In this document: in pieces, positions 9,901 to 17,048 of the stretch
How the letters are laid out: every line of letters begins with the position of its first letter
How positions within the stretch are numbered: position 1 is the first letter of the stretch
Assembly (NCBI GenBank): GCA_003142255.1
Contig: PLLO01000014.1
Span: 299,228 to 363,227, forward strand
Length of the DNA: 64,000 nt
Origin: Bacteroidales bacterium
GTDB taxonomy: Bacteria > Bacteroidota > Bacteroidia > Bacteroidales > VadinHA17
Direction: 5' to 3'
Program-made: the position numbers and the translations under genes
Notes under the pieces: generated by a model
What the model was told of the DNA's origin: nothing
The model's input: only the letters and a program-made list of their open reading frames with translations
The model's database searches: none

Positions 9901-10220
9901 TGGCCTTCGAAAAGCTTGTCGAGAATATCTTTGATCTTTTCATTTTTTACTGATATATCAACCTTCTTTTCAACATCAAGTAAATCATTGTTGTACAGAA
10001 AGAAAAATTCGCTTGATTTTTCTATTTCTTTCAAAACTTCTTTAATAGAAGTCTCTTTGAGATCCAGCGAGATAGCCGTATTTTGAGAATAGCTATCGAT
10101 AGCTAAAGCAGAGAATACCGGAAAAAAGATCAGAAATAGTGAAAGTTTCATAACTAGGAGAATTTTTGACCGGGCCATCCATTTAAGGATATTATCCCGC
10201 TCATTTGGATTTTTTTTCAT
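6921..10220 (-). CDS. SusC/RagA TonB-dependent transporter with N-terminal STN domain
   Basis: The 1,099-residue receptor has an N-terminal membrane or signal segment (residues ~23-42) and an STN domain (~48-120, FFLYNNDLLDVEKKVDI), which talks to a FecR anti-sigma factor. It continues with a CarboxypepD-regulatory-like domain (~135-210), a TonB-box region around IIVVGYGTQKKSEVTS, a plug with GTATLATSVQPLILVDG and ILITTKR, and a long beta barrel ending LGLKLTIK. The STN domain fits the ECF sigma and FecR genes directly upstream: substrate binding should signal to induce the locus. It pairs with SusD and lies 145 bases after fecR, with two hairpins in the gap. Confidence 0.95.
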   Translation of the reverse strand: MKKNPNERDNILKWMARSKILLVMKLSLFLIFFPVFSALAIDSYSQNTAISLDLKETSIKEVLKEIEKSSEFFFLYNNDLLDVEKKVDISVKNEKIKDILDKLFEGQQVTYILMNRQIILSPKSLMESEESPQQSISGKVTDKSGQPVAGATVTVKNSNVIGTITDNEGKYILTGVSGNAILIFSFIGMKSQEIEVKGQSAINVVMEEAATELDEIIVVGYGTQKKSEVTSAIVNVKSENLIHGAVKDAVQLMQGKVAGLSISTPSGDPTTSSQFLLRGTATLATSVQPLILVDGIPGDMYTVAPEDIENIGVLKDGSAAAIYGTRGTNGVILITTKRANGEIAPSLEYNTYVSTQSFVNLPKMLTAAEYRARLAEGTAFQDLGSNTDWMKEVSRNLPVSHSHNLTIRGGNTKTNYLGTVSYRYNEGVFIKSENQTINGRFDVNHNMFDDKLKMNFNFINTDNQYSSLGDGTSFDNTIFRNAFIRNPTAPIKNPDGTWFEQPGIAYYENPVSLLNESTGQNQSQTTRLSGNVTWEPVTGLRLKALVSRSKFNNVYGYSESKNNISTIRDNLNGLAIKSNAQSVDRLMELTAEYSKSIEFHNFSALAGYSYQDNVYEYGYMKNYDFPAGNFSYADNIGVGMALGAGKATLSSSKTASNLIGFFGRITYNYKEKYLLMASLRYEGSSKFVGTNNAWGMFPSVSVGWRINKENFMKDIKFLDDLKIRAGYGVTGTAPDALFLGLSRMGYTQGSFLINGAFVPSLGPISNDNPYLKWEVKKETNFGLDFSILKGLISGNIDYYIRRTEGLLYDYQVPSPPNLFTTTTANVGVMKNNGLEILLNFVPVHTNKFDWKSGISFSTNKNVLASLSNDLYQVTNDFINVGYTGSPVQTYTHRIQVGEPIGNFYGYKVVDITSDGNWLYEDKNGNSVLLAARTEADKKILGNGLPKFYAGWNNNFRFGNLDLSITMRGAFKYQILDFQRMYYELPGFTLYNQLSSSYDKVFGKAVLNKTVMPDFNSYYVENGDFWKIDNVTVGYNFDLSKVKHISSAYLYFSSLNTLCFTKYKGMDPEVNRLGLYPGLDDRDKYPSVRVLTLGLKLTIK

Positions 10221-10253
10221 AGATTTGTAGTGTTTTTAATTAATACTTAAATT

Positions 10254-10318
10254 TTGCCTGAATTAAATTCAGGCAATGGTACTTACAGGAAAGTGTTCCC
10301 TCACTTTCCTGTTTTTTT
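10254..10318. promoter_or_regulatory. Two consecutive hairpins between fecR and susC
   Basis: Hairpin 1 is TTGCCTGAA (10254-10262) with TTCAGGCAA (10268-10276). Hairpin 2 is an 11-bp perfect stem, ACAGGAAAGTG (10285-10295) with CACTTTCCTGT (10302-10312), followed by a T-run on the plus strand. Both genes are on the minus strand, where hairpin 2 is met first and no U-tract follows it. A partial terminator, an attenuator or an mRNA-processing barrier separating regulator from transporter output is possible. Confidence 0.5.
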
Positions 10319-10365
10319 CTTTGTTTACTTCATAGGCATTTTACGATTAAGTTTAAGTCTTAGGT

Positions 10366-11415
10366 TTATTTGGCTGTCAAAATAATTTTACGCTTACTGA
10401 ATGAATTGTCGGCATTTTTTGAAGCTGGAATAATTTTGAAATCGATCGGGCTAGACAAGGATAGAAGCTTTAGAATCTGTTCAAGTGACTCATCAATAAA
10501 AGTGGCTGTAAAGTGGTACCTGGTCAATATCTCACTTTTAACAATAATATCAACATTATACCAGTTTTCAAGTTTAGCAACAACTGTTTCAATAGGGTCG
10601 TTAAAAAACATGATCCTGTTTTCTTTCCATGCAGTGTATTTTTCCATGCTTTTCTCTTTTCTGGAAGAAACAATTTTTTCTTCTGTATTATACTCAGCTA
10701 CTTCCATCGGATTTAATGTTATCAGATCTTTGTATTGCCCATTGATTTCATTTATCATCGTTACCCTGCCCTTTTCCAGCGCTACTGTAACGTTAGAAGT
10801 ATTGTCATAAGCCATAACATTAAAAGAGGTACCTAGCACTTTTACATCAACACTCTCAGTACTGACAATGAATGGGTGTTTCTCATTTTTAACCACTTCG
10901 AAATATCCTTCACCATGAAGAATTACTTTTCTCTCTTTCTGATTTCTGAAGGAAAGAGGGAACTTCAACGTACTCCCTGAGTTTAGCCAGACCATGGTAC
11001 TATCGGGCAACCTCAGACTGGAATGCATCCCGAATGCTGTTTTTACTTCCTGATATACAAACTGGTCAGCTATTTTAGCCTGGTGATTTCTGCCTGCTAA
11101 AAAGTAATATACATAAGAAAGAGATACTGAAATAAATAGAATGGCAGCAGCTTGTTGTATATAACGAATCCATTGCCTTTTAACCCGGAATTCAGGTATC
11201 CTGCTTTTGGTCCTCTTAAGTGAAGATTCCAGATCAATACGATCTGTAATTGCCTGTTCTGCCGATTTATTCCATATCAGTGAAAAAGCTTCAAATTCTT
11301 TTCTATTCTCCGATGATTCGCAAATCCATTTATTGAGCACATCATATTCTTCTACCGTTAACTGATCAGTAAAAGACCTGATTAGCAGATTTGATATTTT
11401 ATTTTTGTCTTGCAT
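10366..11415 (-). CDS. FecR-family anti-sigma factor with DUF4974 tail
   Basis: A 349-residue inner-membrane regulator. The cytoplasmic N-terminus (residues 1-85) has the sigma-binding look of FecR proteins. One transmembrane helix follows (about 88-108, AAAILFISVSLSYVYYFLA), then the periplasmic FecR domain (LPDSTMVWLNSGSTLKFP, GEGYFEVVKN, FIVSTESVDVKVLGTSFNV). The C-terminal DUF4974 region ends the protein (VVAKLENWYNVDI ... ILKLLSLSSPIDF). It would hold the adjacent ECF sigma factor inactive until the STN domain of the downstream SusC signals ligand binding. The spacing to the sigma gene is 102 bases. Confidence 0.95.
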   Translation of the reverse strand: MQDKNKISNLLIRSFTDQLTVEEYDVLNKWICESSENRKEFEAFSLIWNKSAEQAITDRIDLESSLKRTKSRIPEFRVKRQWIRYIQQAAAILFISVSLSYVYYFLAGRNHQAKIADQFVYQEVKTAFGMHSSLRLPDSTMVWLNSGSTLKFPLSFRNQKERKVILHGEGYFEVVKNEKHPFIVSTESVDVKVLGTSFNVMAYDNTSNVTVALEKGRVTMINEINGQYKDLITLNPMEVAEYNTEEKIVSSRKEKSMEKYTAWKENRIMFFNDPIETVVAKLENWYNVDIIVKSEILTRYHFTATFIDESLEQILKLLSLSSPIDFKIIPASKNADNSFSKRKIILTAK

Positions 11416-11517
11416 TAATAATGTTTTTATAAAGACGTAATTAATTACACCATACCCTATATTGAAATAGTAAATATTTTTAGAAAAAATTATTTCCGGG
11501 ACCGGAAATAGGACAGA

Positions 11518-12096
11518 CTAAAATTTTATGATCATAATCAAGAGGAGAGGCAAGTATTCTTTCAGTTCATTTTTAAGTGTAACTAGTGCTCTTGTAATCA
11601 ATGCTTCCACCGCTTTTTTGGAAATTCCCATTTTTAAAGCAATATTATTATAAGTAAGCCCTTCAAACCTGCTGTATTCAAAAGCAAGTCTGCAGCGATC
11701 GGGAAGAGAAGCAACAGTTAAAATTAATTTCTCTTCAAACTCTTTTGAAACCAGCGTTGATTCAATTGTGTTCTCATAATATTCCTTAATATCAGCTTGT
11801 TGTATATCTTCCATTTTTTTTTGTTTCCTCAAATAATCGATGCACTGATTCCGAACCATTATGAAGAGATAAGAAGATATACTTTCAATTTCAGTAGCAT
11901 CTTTTCTTTTTTCCCAGAGTTTAATAAAACAGTCCTGCACAAAATCCTGAGCGATATCCATATCTTTTACATATGACAATGCCTGGACGCACAACGCCTT
12001 ATAGTAACTTCTGAATATAAAATCAAAAGCTCTTTCCTGCCCCTTTTGAAATTCAGAAAGCAAATACCGTTGATCAATTCTTTTAGCTGCTTTCAT
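11518..12096 (-). CDS. ECF RNA polymerase sigma factor (Bacteroidota RpoE-like)
   Basis: A 192-residue ECF sigma factor. Region 2 covers roughly residues 10-80 (AFDFIFRSYYKALCVQAL, AQDFVQDCFIKLWEKR) and region 4 roughly 125-170 (LPDRCRLAFEYSRFEGLTYN, then an HTH with ALKMGISKKAVEALITRAL). It heads the pectin-type locus and is followed by its FecR partner, so it most likely drives transcription of the susC operon 1.3 kb downstream. A TATATTTG element lies 18 bases before the ATG. Confidence 0.95.
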   Translation of the reverse strand: MKAAKRIDQRYLLSEFQKGQERAFDFIFRSYYKALCVQALSYVKDMDIAQDFVQDCFIKLWEKRKDATEIESISSYLFIMVRNQCIDYLRKQKKMEDIQQADIKEYYENTIESTLVSKEFEEKLILTVASLPDRCRLAFEYSRFEGLTYNNIALKMGISKKAVEALITRALVTLKNELKEYLPLLLIMIIKF

Positions 12097-12114
12097 GGGG
12101 AGATCATTTCTCCA

Positions 12115-12122
12115 AATATATT
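12115..12122 (-). promoter_or_regulatory. Putative -7 element (TATATTTG) of the sigma-factor gene
   Basis: The plus strand reads CAAATATA, so the minus strand carries TATATTTG, a full match to the TAnnTTTG consensus of Bacteroidota housekeeping promoters. No clear -33 TTTG is visible at the expected distance. The leader would be very short, and GGAGA/TCTCC (12104-12114 region) forms an inverted repeat in it. Confidence 0.4.
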
Positions 12123-12297
12123 GAAATTAATTCCATATTTAATAATATCAGACAACTGGTATATATCAAAATGTTTAAAAACTTATCCGGGAAGATTCCA
12201 ATGAAACTGAAACCTGATAAGGTCCGGATAGATTATAAAGTATCCTTACTTCATAATTCCAATGGTATTTAGTAATAACAGGAAAAACCAATGGCTC

Positions 12298-12400
12298 TGA
12301 CCACCTTTCGCCGGAGTAAATTGACCATCATTTGCCGGAATTAAGTGCTTGCCGTTAAATTATTTATGATAATTGCTATTGAACCGGCCAAATGTGGTCA
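12298..12400. mobile_element. IS21-like terminal repeats without interior (103-bp relic)
   Basis: The segment begins TGACCACC and ends GTGGTCA. The left end has tandem 24-bp units, TGACCACCTTTCGCCGG (from 12298) and TGACCATCATTTGCCGG (from 12322), then a shorter degenerate unit. The right end carries CCGGCCAAATGTGGTCA (12384-12400), the inverse of the unit. Multiple internal repeats of this TGACCA...GCCGG type are characteristic of IS21-family ends. Nothing of istA or istB remains between them. Confidence 0.5.
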
Positions 12401-12434
12401 AGACGTCCGACTTTTGCAGTATAATAGTATGGCC

Positions 12435-12526
12435 CCGGTGTACTATTCGGTGTACCAGTGAAATCAGGATGTCATAAATTATTAATTATCAGAATAATAG
12501 AAAAGAGGTTCGAATCCTACTGAGAA
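12435..12526 (+). repeat. 90-bp dispersed repeat, copy A
   Basis: It starts CCGGTGTACTATTCGGTGTAC (two GGTGTAC units 12 bp apart), runs through AAATCAGGAT and TTATCAGAATAATAGAAAAG, and ends GAGGTTCGAATCCTACTGA. Two further copies in the same orientation lie at 43,176 and 43,284. The final part resembles a tRNA T-arm (GGTTCGAATCC), so an attachment-site origin is plausible. Confidence 0.65.
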
Positions 12527-12609
12527 CCTGTATCAAAATATTCATGATTTGCCAGAAAAATCTGGAGATATCAACTTAAGGTAACAGGGCAAATTTGAAT
12601 AGTTTATCA

Positions 12610-13911
12610 TTAGGTTTTTAAAAATACTCTCCGTAGTTCCTCAACCTGATTTTCATTAATCGGAATTAAATTGCCAATCGGCTTAGCCAACACCAGAGAC
12701 TTAGCACTGAATTCAGCTACCTCAAGACGGTCAAACGTTTGTAAAAGTTTATCTCCGGTAACAAGAACTGAATCGTTTTGAATCAAGATTGCTGGAGTAT
12801 TAAGTGAAAGGAGATCGAGAATTTCTTTGCGTCCTATAAAATGACTTCCAAAAGGTACTGACGGTATATCCTGAAGAAATATCCAGCTTTCAGGAATAGT
12901 TCTGACGTCAAATTCTGATTGTGTAACACCGAAAGCCATTAGATAGGGTGGTTGTGTCAGGATAATTGAGTTTATTTCCGGATTTCTCCTGTAAATCTCC
13001 TGATGAAGCCAGGTAGCACGGCTCGGAATTTTTCCCGTTTCACGCTTTCCTTTGCATATCAGGACAATATCTTTAGGTTGCATATCCCACCTTGGAATGC
13101 TTGTTGGTGTAATAAGGAAATCATTTTCATGCCACCGTACTGATACAGTACCATAGCTGCTGATCATAAGCCCCTGATTGCAAGCTCTGTGAACAATTCT
13201 GCAGATCTCTGTCCTTTTTTCCCTTTCATCAGAAGGATGCTCATCATGATCCGTTTCGGTGAGTTGTCCCGGAAGCTGAGAATCGAAATCATTTATCTGC
13301 TCATCTGTAAGATATTTGGGAGTTCCTATTGTTTTACCAAAAAGGATTGTCCTGGCGCAGAATTCAAGGGTTTCAAAACGCTGAAATGCATCAATCAGGT
13401 CTGTTCCTCCCACTACTGTACCATGGTTTTCCATTATGACCGCTTTGTAATTCTTCCTGAACTCTTCAGATATCCTCTCACCTAGCTTAAGGCTTCCTGG
13501 AAGCTCATAGGCAGCATAACCTATCGGGCCACATATATGCTTTGCCTGACTGATGATATTGGTATCAGGGATTTTATGTACAATACTGAAAGACACCAAT
13601 GCCGGTGGATGAGCATGGATAATTGATTTAATATCAGGCCTGATTTCGTATATGGCTTTGTGAAAGGGATATTCAGAAGATGGTTTGTGCGAACCAATAA
13701 CCCTGCCATCCCTTTTAACACACATTATGTCACTTGGCCTTAGCGAGCCTTTGTCAACAGACGCCGGAGTGACCCAAATATCTCCGTTATTATCAATAAT
13801 AGAAATATTCCCGCCGGAAGTGGTTGTCATACCCCGTTTATAGATACGATCGATGATCATCGCGATCTGATCACGTGGATGCATTAACTTAGTATCAAGA
13901 ATTTCCTTCAT
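12610..13911 (-). CDS. Tandem class II aldolase/adducin protein with degenerate second domain
   Basis: Two class II aldolase/adducin domains are fused in 433 residues. Domain 1 (about 8-200) keeps the expected features: TTSGGNISI, SSEYPFHKAIY, the zinc motif HAHPP and a third histidine in MENHGTV. Domain 2 (about 230-420) follows the same plan but reads LTQPPYL where HAHPP is expected and QNDSVLVTG instead of ENHGT, so it should not bind zinc. Fuculose- or rhamnulose-phosphate aldolases and ribulose-phosphate epimerases share this fold. It may act as a sugar-phosphate aldolase for the operons nearby, with domain 2 structural. The gene stands alone, over 400 bases from its neighbours on both sides. 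Confidence 0.85.
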   Translation of the reverse strand: MKEILDTKLMHPRDQIAMIIDRIYKRGMTTTSGGNISIIDNNGDIWVTPASVDKGSLRPSDIMCVKRDGRVIGSHKPSSEYPFHKAIYEIRPDIKSIIHAHPPALVSFSIVHKIPDTNIISQAKHICGPIGYAAYELPGSLKLGERISEEFRKNYKAVIMENHGTVVGGTDLIDAFQRFETLEFCARTILFGKTIGTPKYLTDEQINDFDSQLPGQLTETDHDEHPSDEREKRTEICRIVHRACNQGLMISSYGTVSVRWHENDFLITPTSIPRWDMQPKDIVLICKGKRETGKIPSRATWLHQEIYRRNPEINSIILTQPPYLMAFGVTQSEFDVRTIPESWIFLQDIPSVPFGSHFIGRKEILDLLSLNTPAILIQNDSVLVTGDKLLQTFDRLEVAEFSAKSLVLAKPIGNLIPINENQVEELRRVFLKT

Positions 13912-14114
13912 AATATACTCTTTTTAATCCAAGTTCGATCTGTAGCATAGATCCTCCAAATTTACTCTCCCAGACCAAGTTCAACAAGGTCGAATATAAA
14001 ACTAGTGATATACTTCATCAAATGAGTTGAAACCTGAAAGATTCGCTTCATGGTCGACAAATATAAGGGCAAACCGTATCGGAAGAATACTTTTCCATTA
14101 TTATTGAATAGATT

Positions 14115-14378
14115 AGATTTAATGATGCTTACAAACTGAAAATGGATGATATTATTAAAGATCAGAATGGAATTAGTATTATCTCCATACAGATGGAAAA
14201 GACGAATGATTATGTTCATATCCCTCTTATTAAAGAAACCATGTAAATAATTGAAAAATACAATACTCAACTCGACAGGGAAGTCCCGAATTTTGTTCTT
14301 CCCCGAATAAAAAATCAAAAGATTAATTTCTGTTTGAAAACAATTGGAGATATTGTTGGCATCAATAAAACGATTTCA
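14115..14378 (+). pseudogene. Tyrosine recombinase (integrase) relic
   Basis: One plus-strand frame reads FNDAYKLKMDDII, then MEKTNDYVHIPLIKETM (from 14193), a TAA stop at 14244-14246, and IIEKYNTQL, VLPRIKNQKINF, LKTIGDIVGINKTIS. This is the pattern of a Bacteroidota phage-type integrase between the first catalytic-arginine region and the HxxR box (compare QKTxxxVxVPL and NQKxNxxLKEI). The frame is interrupted by one stop, has no start, and the homology ends abruptly at about 14378, before any HxLRH motif. The tail overlaps the 3' end of the opposite-strand DUF4432 gene. It is a dead fragment of a mobile element. Confidence 0.7.
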
Positions 14379-15358
14379 ATATTGTTTGTAGTACTTTCAC
14401 CAGGTTGTAGATATGGAAGGATGTTCCCATTTCTTAAATTTTTGCGATTTTCCCCCGGAACATTGCTGGGCTCCAACCCAAGTACATATTCTCCTTTACC
14501 CATCATCTTCCATTGAATCAGGTATGGTAATTGATAAATATTAAAGTTAATTGTAAGAGCTATTCCTAGGTCATGATTTTTAAGTGTGGCAGATGTCTCT
14601 CCATTTTGGGAAGTTTTCATAGTATGACAAAATACCTGTTCCAAATACGCAGATTGTGGTTTTATTAATTTTTTAAATCCATGCATGCCAGCTTCTGCTA
14701 TTGAGCTACACGGGGTTGTTTGGGCAGGATCTATAATCAATTCCGCATCCTCGTCCAGAAAAGGATATCCAAAATTCATGTGATAGAGGATCATATATGG
14801 ACTTGGCTTGTTCCCAAAATTTGTTATTTTATCCCGTATTCGAATGATGTTCTGACCAAGTATTGTTGATATTTCACGCTCAAGGCGTAATTTGTTTCCA
14901 AATAGTCTTCCCTCTTCGATTATACCTTTTACGGTAATAATATATTCATCATCAACCCATTCAGAGAGATCGGCAACCTGACGGGCAGGAATTGTAGAAT
15001 AACGTCCGTGTAAGCCCAGTTCTTCCCCTTCGTCAGTAACTGGAGATCCCAGATATGTCAGACCAGCGGTAGTTAATAATCCGCCTGTAAATGTCCGAAG
15101 CCAGCCATTACCTTCCGGTTCATAGTATGAAGGATGAGTTTCTCCATTGCATGTAAGGTAAACCAGGTTTATACCTTTAAAGCTGGCTAATGAGATATCC
15201 AAACCACGGTCGGGTAAGATAGTATAACGTAAACCACTGCCTGAATTTACATCGATGCACCTAAGGTTCCGGCCCCATCCATCAGTGAGAACATAATGCC
15301 TGGTACCGCCAATCTGGGACTGGTTGCCTATGTATTGCTGAATTTCGTTTTTTTTCAT
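14315..15358 (-). CDS. DUF4432 family aldose-1-epimerase-like protein
   Basis: A 347-residue protein of the aldose-1-epimerase-like beta-sandwich superfamily, DUF4432 type. Recognisable blocks are YTILPDRGLDIS, GWLRTFTGGLLTTAG, LGLHGRYSTIPA, YHMNFGYPFLD and LGLEPSN. It probably converts the anomers of a hexose or pentose, or of a derivative, entering the neighbouring catabolic pathway. The last ~21 residues are antisense to the integrase relic at 14115-14378, so the natural C-terminus may have been replaced when that element inserted. The core looks complete. Confidence 0.85.
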   Translation of the reverse strand: MKKNEIQQYIGNQSQIGGTRHYVLTDGWGRNLRCIDVNSGSGLRYTILPDRGLDISLASFKGINLVYLTCNGETHPSYYEPEGNGWLRTFTGGLLTTAGLTYLGSPVTDEGEELGLHGRYSTIPARQVADLSEWVDDEYIITVKGIIEEGRLFGNKLRLEREISTILGQNIIRIRDKITNFGNKPSPYMILYHMNFGYPFLDEDAELIIDPAQTTPCSSIAEAGMHGFKKLIKPQSAYLEQVFCHTMKTSQNGETSATLKNHDLGIALTINFNIYQLPYLIQWKMMGKGEYVLGLEPSNVPGENRKNLRNGNILPYLQPGESTTNNIEIVLLMPTISPIVFKQKLIF

Positions 15359-15411
15359 TTTGTAACAATTAAACAGGTACTTATCTGTAATTATTTTGTA
15401 TTTTATGAGTG

Positions 15412-15590
15412 TCGGTAATCAATAACATGCTTGTGTTGATTTTGACTTTGTCGAGCTCCTCCGCTTCGCGTCGTCGGTTCTTCGTTTGCCCCTTACCCTA
15501 AAGGGTGCGAAGAAAATCAATTACTTCCTTTAGGGCTGGGGCAAATAATTGATTTTCAAGCACAATATTTGTATTATTATTGATAACCGA
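15412..15590. mobile_element. MITE-like palindromic element (179 bp)
   Basis: Outer inverted repeats are TCGGTAATCAATAA (15412-15425) and TTATTGATAACCGA (15577-15590), differing at one base. Inside lie TTTGCCCC..CCCTAAAGG (15485-15504) and CCTTTAGGG..GGGGCAAA (15527-15545), and between them a shorter pair GAAAATCAATTA / TAATTGATTTTC. The nested symmetry, higher G+C centre and lack of coding content fit a miniature inverted-repeat element or a large intergenic hairpin. Confidence 0.5.
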
Positions 15591-15677
15591 TAGTCATAAG
15601 TTATTATATTAAAATAGACATTTAATGGAATATTGATGGAAGCTGTTCTCTTACTAAAAATCGAAAAACTCAAAGTT

Positions 15678-16589
15678 TTAATCAGAGTTAACAATGCGAC
15701 TTTTCTTCATCCAATCAAACAACGGTTTCATCCATTCATCAGTTGGCAGATACAAAACAAAACCATGATCGCCGTTTGGATAAAGATGCATTTCCGCTGC
15801 TACTTTATTTTGTATCAATTCCTGATAAAAGCGAATACTATTCTCGACAGGTACTAATTTATCATCGCCAGCATGAGTCAGCCATGTTTGTGGAGTATTT
15901 TTACTGACATGCAATTCATTTGAAAAGAGTGCAATCTGTTCTTTTTCAGGAGATTTTCCAAGTAAATTATTTCTGGTTCCTGCATGGGTTAATTCATCTT
16001 TCATACTAATGACGGGATAAACCAGGATCATAAAATCTGGTCTCAAGCTGATTTTTTCATCATTAGGGATATACGATTTATCGAAATGAGTTCCAGCTGT
16101 TGAAGCCAAATGACCTCCTGCCGAAAATCCCATGATTCCGATTTTTGTTGAATCCAGTTTCCATTCCGCAGCACGCAGACGCACTGTTTTAATAGCTTGT
16201 TGGGCATCCTGCAAAGGGCCAATAGTCTTATCAATCATTATTGAATCACTTGGCAAACGGTATTTCAGGATAAAAGCAGCGATACCTTTGCGTAAAAATG
16301 CTTCAGCAATCATAATACCTTCAAGTCTATAACTTAACATTTCATATCCACCTCCCGGACAAATAATCACAGCAGCACCATTCGCAATTTTCTCGTCTGG
16401 AAGATAAACTGCCAGTGATGGTACTGAAACATTCCGAAATCCAAAAAAAAGTCCATTTTGCTCCATTCGTATTTCTTTCATCAGGTAAGGCTTATTATTA
16501 GGGATGGCAGCAGGATACAAGGGAATGATTTGCTGTGCTGCCAAATGCATAGAGAATATTAAGAATAAAACTAATGCTATTTGTTTCAT
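15678..16589 (-). CDS. Secreted alpha/beta-hydrolase, acetyl-xylan-esterase-like
   Basis: A 303-residue esterase with a signal peptide (LVLFLIFSMHLAAQQ), oxyanion motif CPGGGY near residue 75, nucleophile elbow GFSAGGH, a late aspartate in HAGDDKLVP and a histidine in GDHGF. It belongs to the BD-FAE/prolyl-oligopeptidase-like esterases found in many polysaccharide utilisation loci, where they deacetylate oligosaccharides. It stands alone with more than 300 bases on either side. The substrate is not evident from sequence. Confidence 0.85.
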   Translation of the reverse strand: MKQIALVLFLIFSMHLAAQQIIPLYPAAIPNNKPYLMKEIRMEQNGLFFGFRNVSVPSLAVYLPDEKIANGAAVIICPGGGYEMLSYRLEGIMIAEAFLRKGIAAFILKYRLPSDSIMIDKTIGPLQDAQQAIKTVRLRAAEWKLDSTKIGIMGFSAGGHLASTAGTHFDKSYIPNDEKISLRPDFMILVYPVISMKDELTHAGTRNNLLGKSPEKEQIALFSNELHVSKNTPQTWLTHAGDDKLVPVENSIRFYQELIQNKVAAEMHLYPNGDHGFVLYLPTDEWMKPLFDWMKKSRIVNSD

Positions 16590-17048
16590 GTTTTTTGGTT
16601 TGAGTTATTTAGCTTTTTATTCAGACCAGGAACAATGGTTTTCATTACTATCTTAACCCTGATGAACCCATTTATATCCCTGAGCGAAGTTGCCTTAAAA
16701 TGTTGATCTGAAAGATATTGAAGATATTCTCCAAACTATTTCAGTGGTGTATTTACTATGGATGCTCAACATATAGTTCACCGTGAATAGTCAGAACGAC
16801 AATCTTTCCATTACGGGCCTCATTAAATGCCACCATGATCTGTGTTTTTTGGCATTCAAAACTCAACCTGGCTCGAGAGGCGGATGATCATTCAACGGAT
16901 CATAATCCCTGCTTCTTCCTGCACGGGCAAATTTGAACCACTTGACTTTAAGGAGTTCCACAACACCTAAATATGTCAAACCATGAATATTACTAAACTT
17001 CTTTTAATAAATCCGAACTTAAAATAATATTATTGATTTTAATAGTAT
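16590..17048. other. Intergenic region with possible decayed minus-strand coding
   Basis: Two minus-strand frames show protein-like text: one ending KVKWFKFARAGRSRDYDPLN (around 16,880-16,960) and one reading MVAFNEARNGKIVVLTIHGE then LYVEHP to a stop at 16756. They are out of frame with each other and look like a broken gene, but I do not recognise the family. No tRNA or terminator was found. Confidence 0.3.

Noticed and set aside
12510..12526. GGTTCGAATCC T-arm-like sequence as an intact tRNA
   Set aside because: No acceptor, D or anticodon arm could be found around it; it is part of the 90-bp repeat.
12732..12741. CAAACGTTTG palindrome identical to the LacI operator core
   Set aside because: It lies inside the double aldolase coding region, far from any promoter, and a 10-bp match is likely by chance there.
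13962..14318. 118-codon minus-strand ORF
   Set aside because: The opposite strand carries the integrase relic in a recognisable frame, so this ORF is its shadow.
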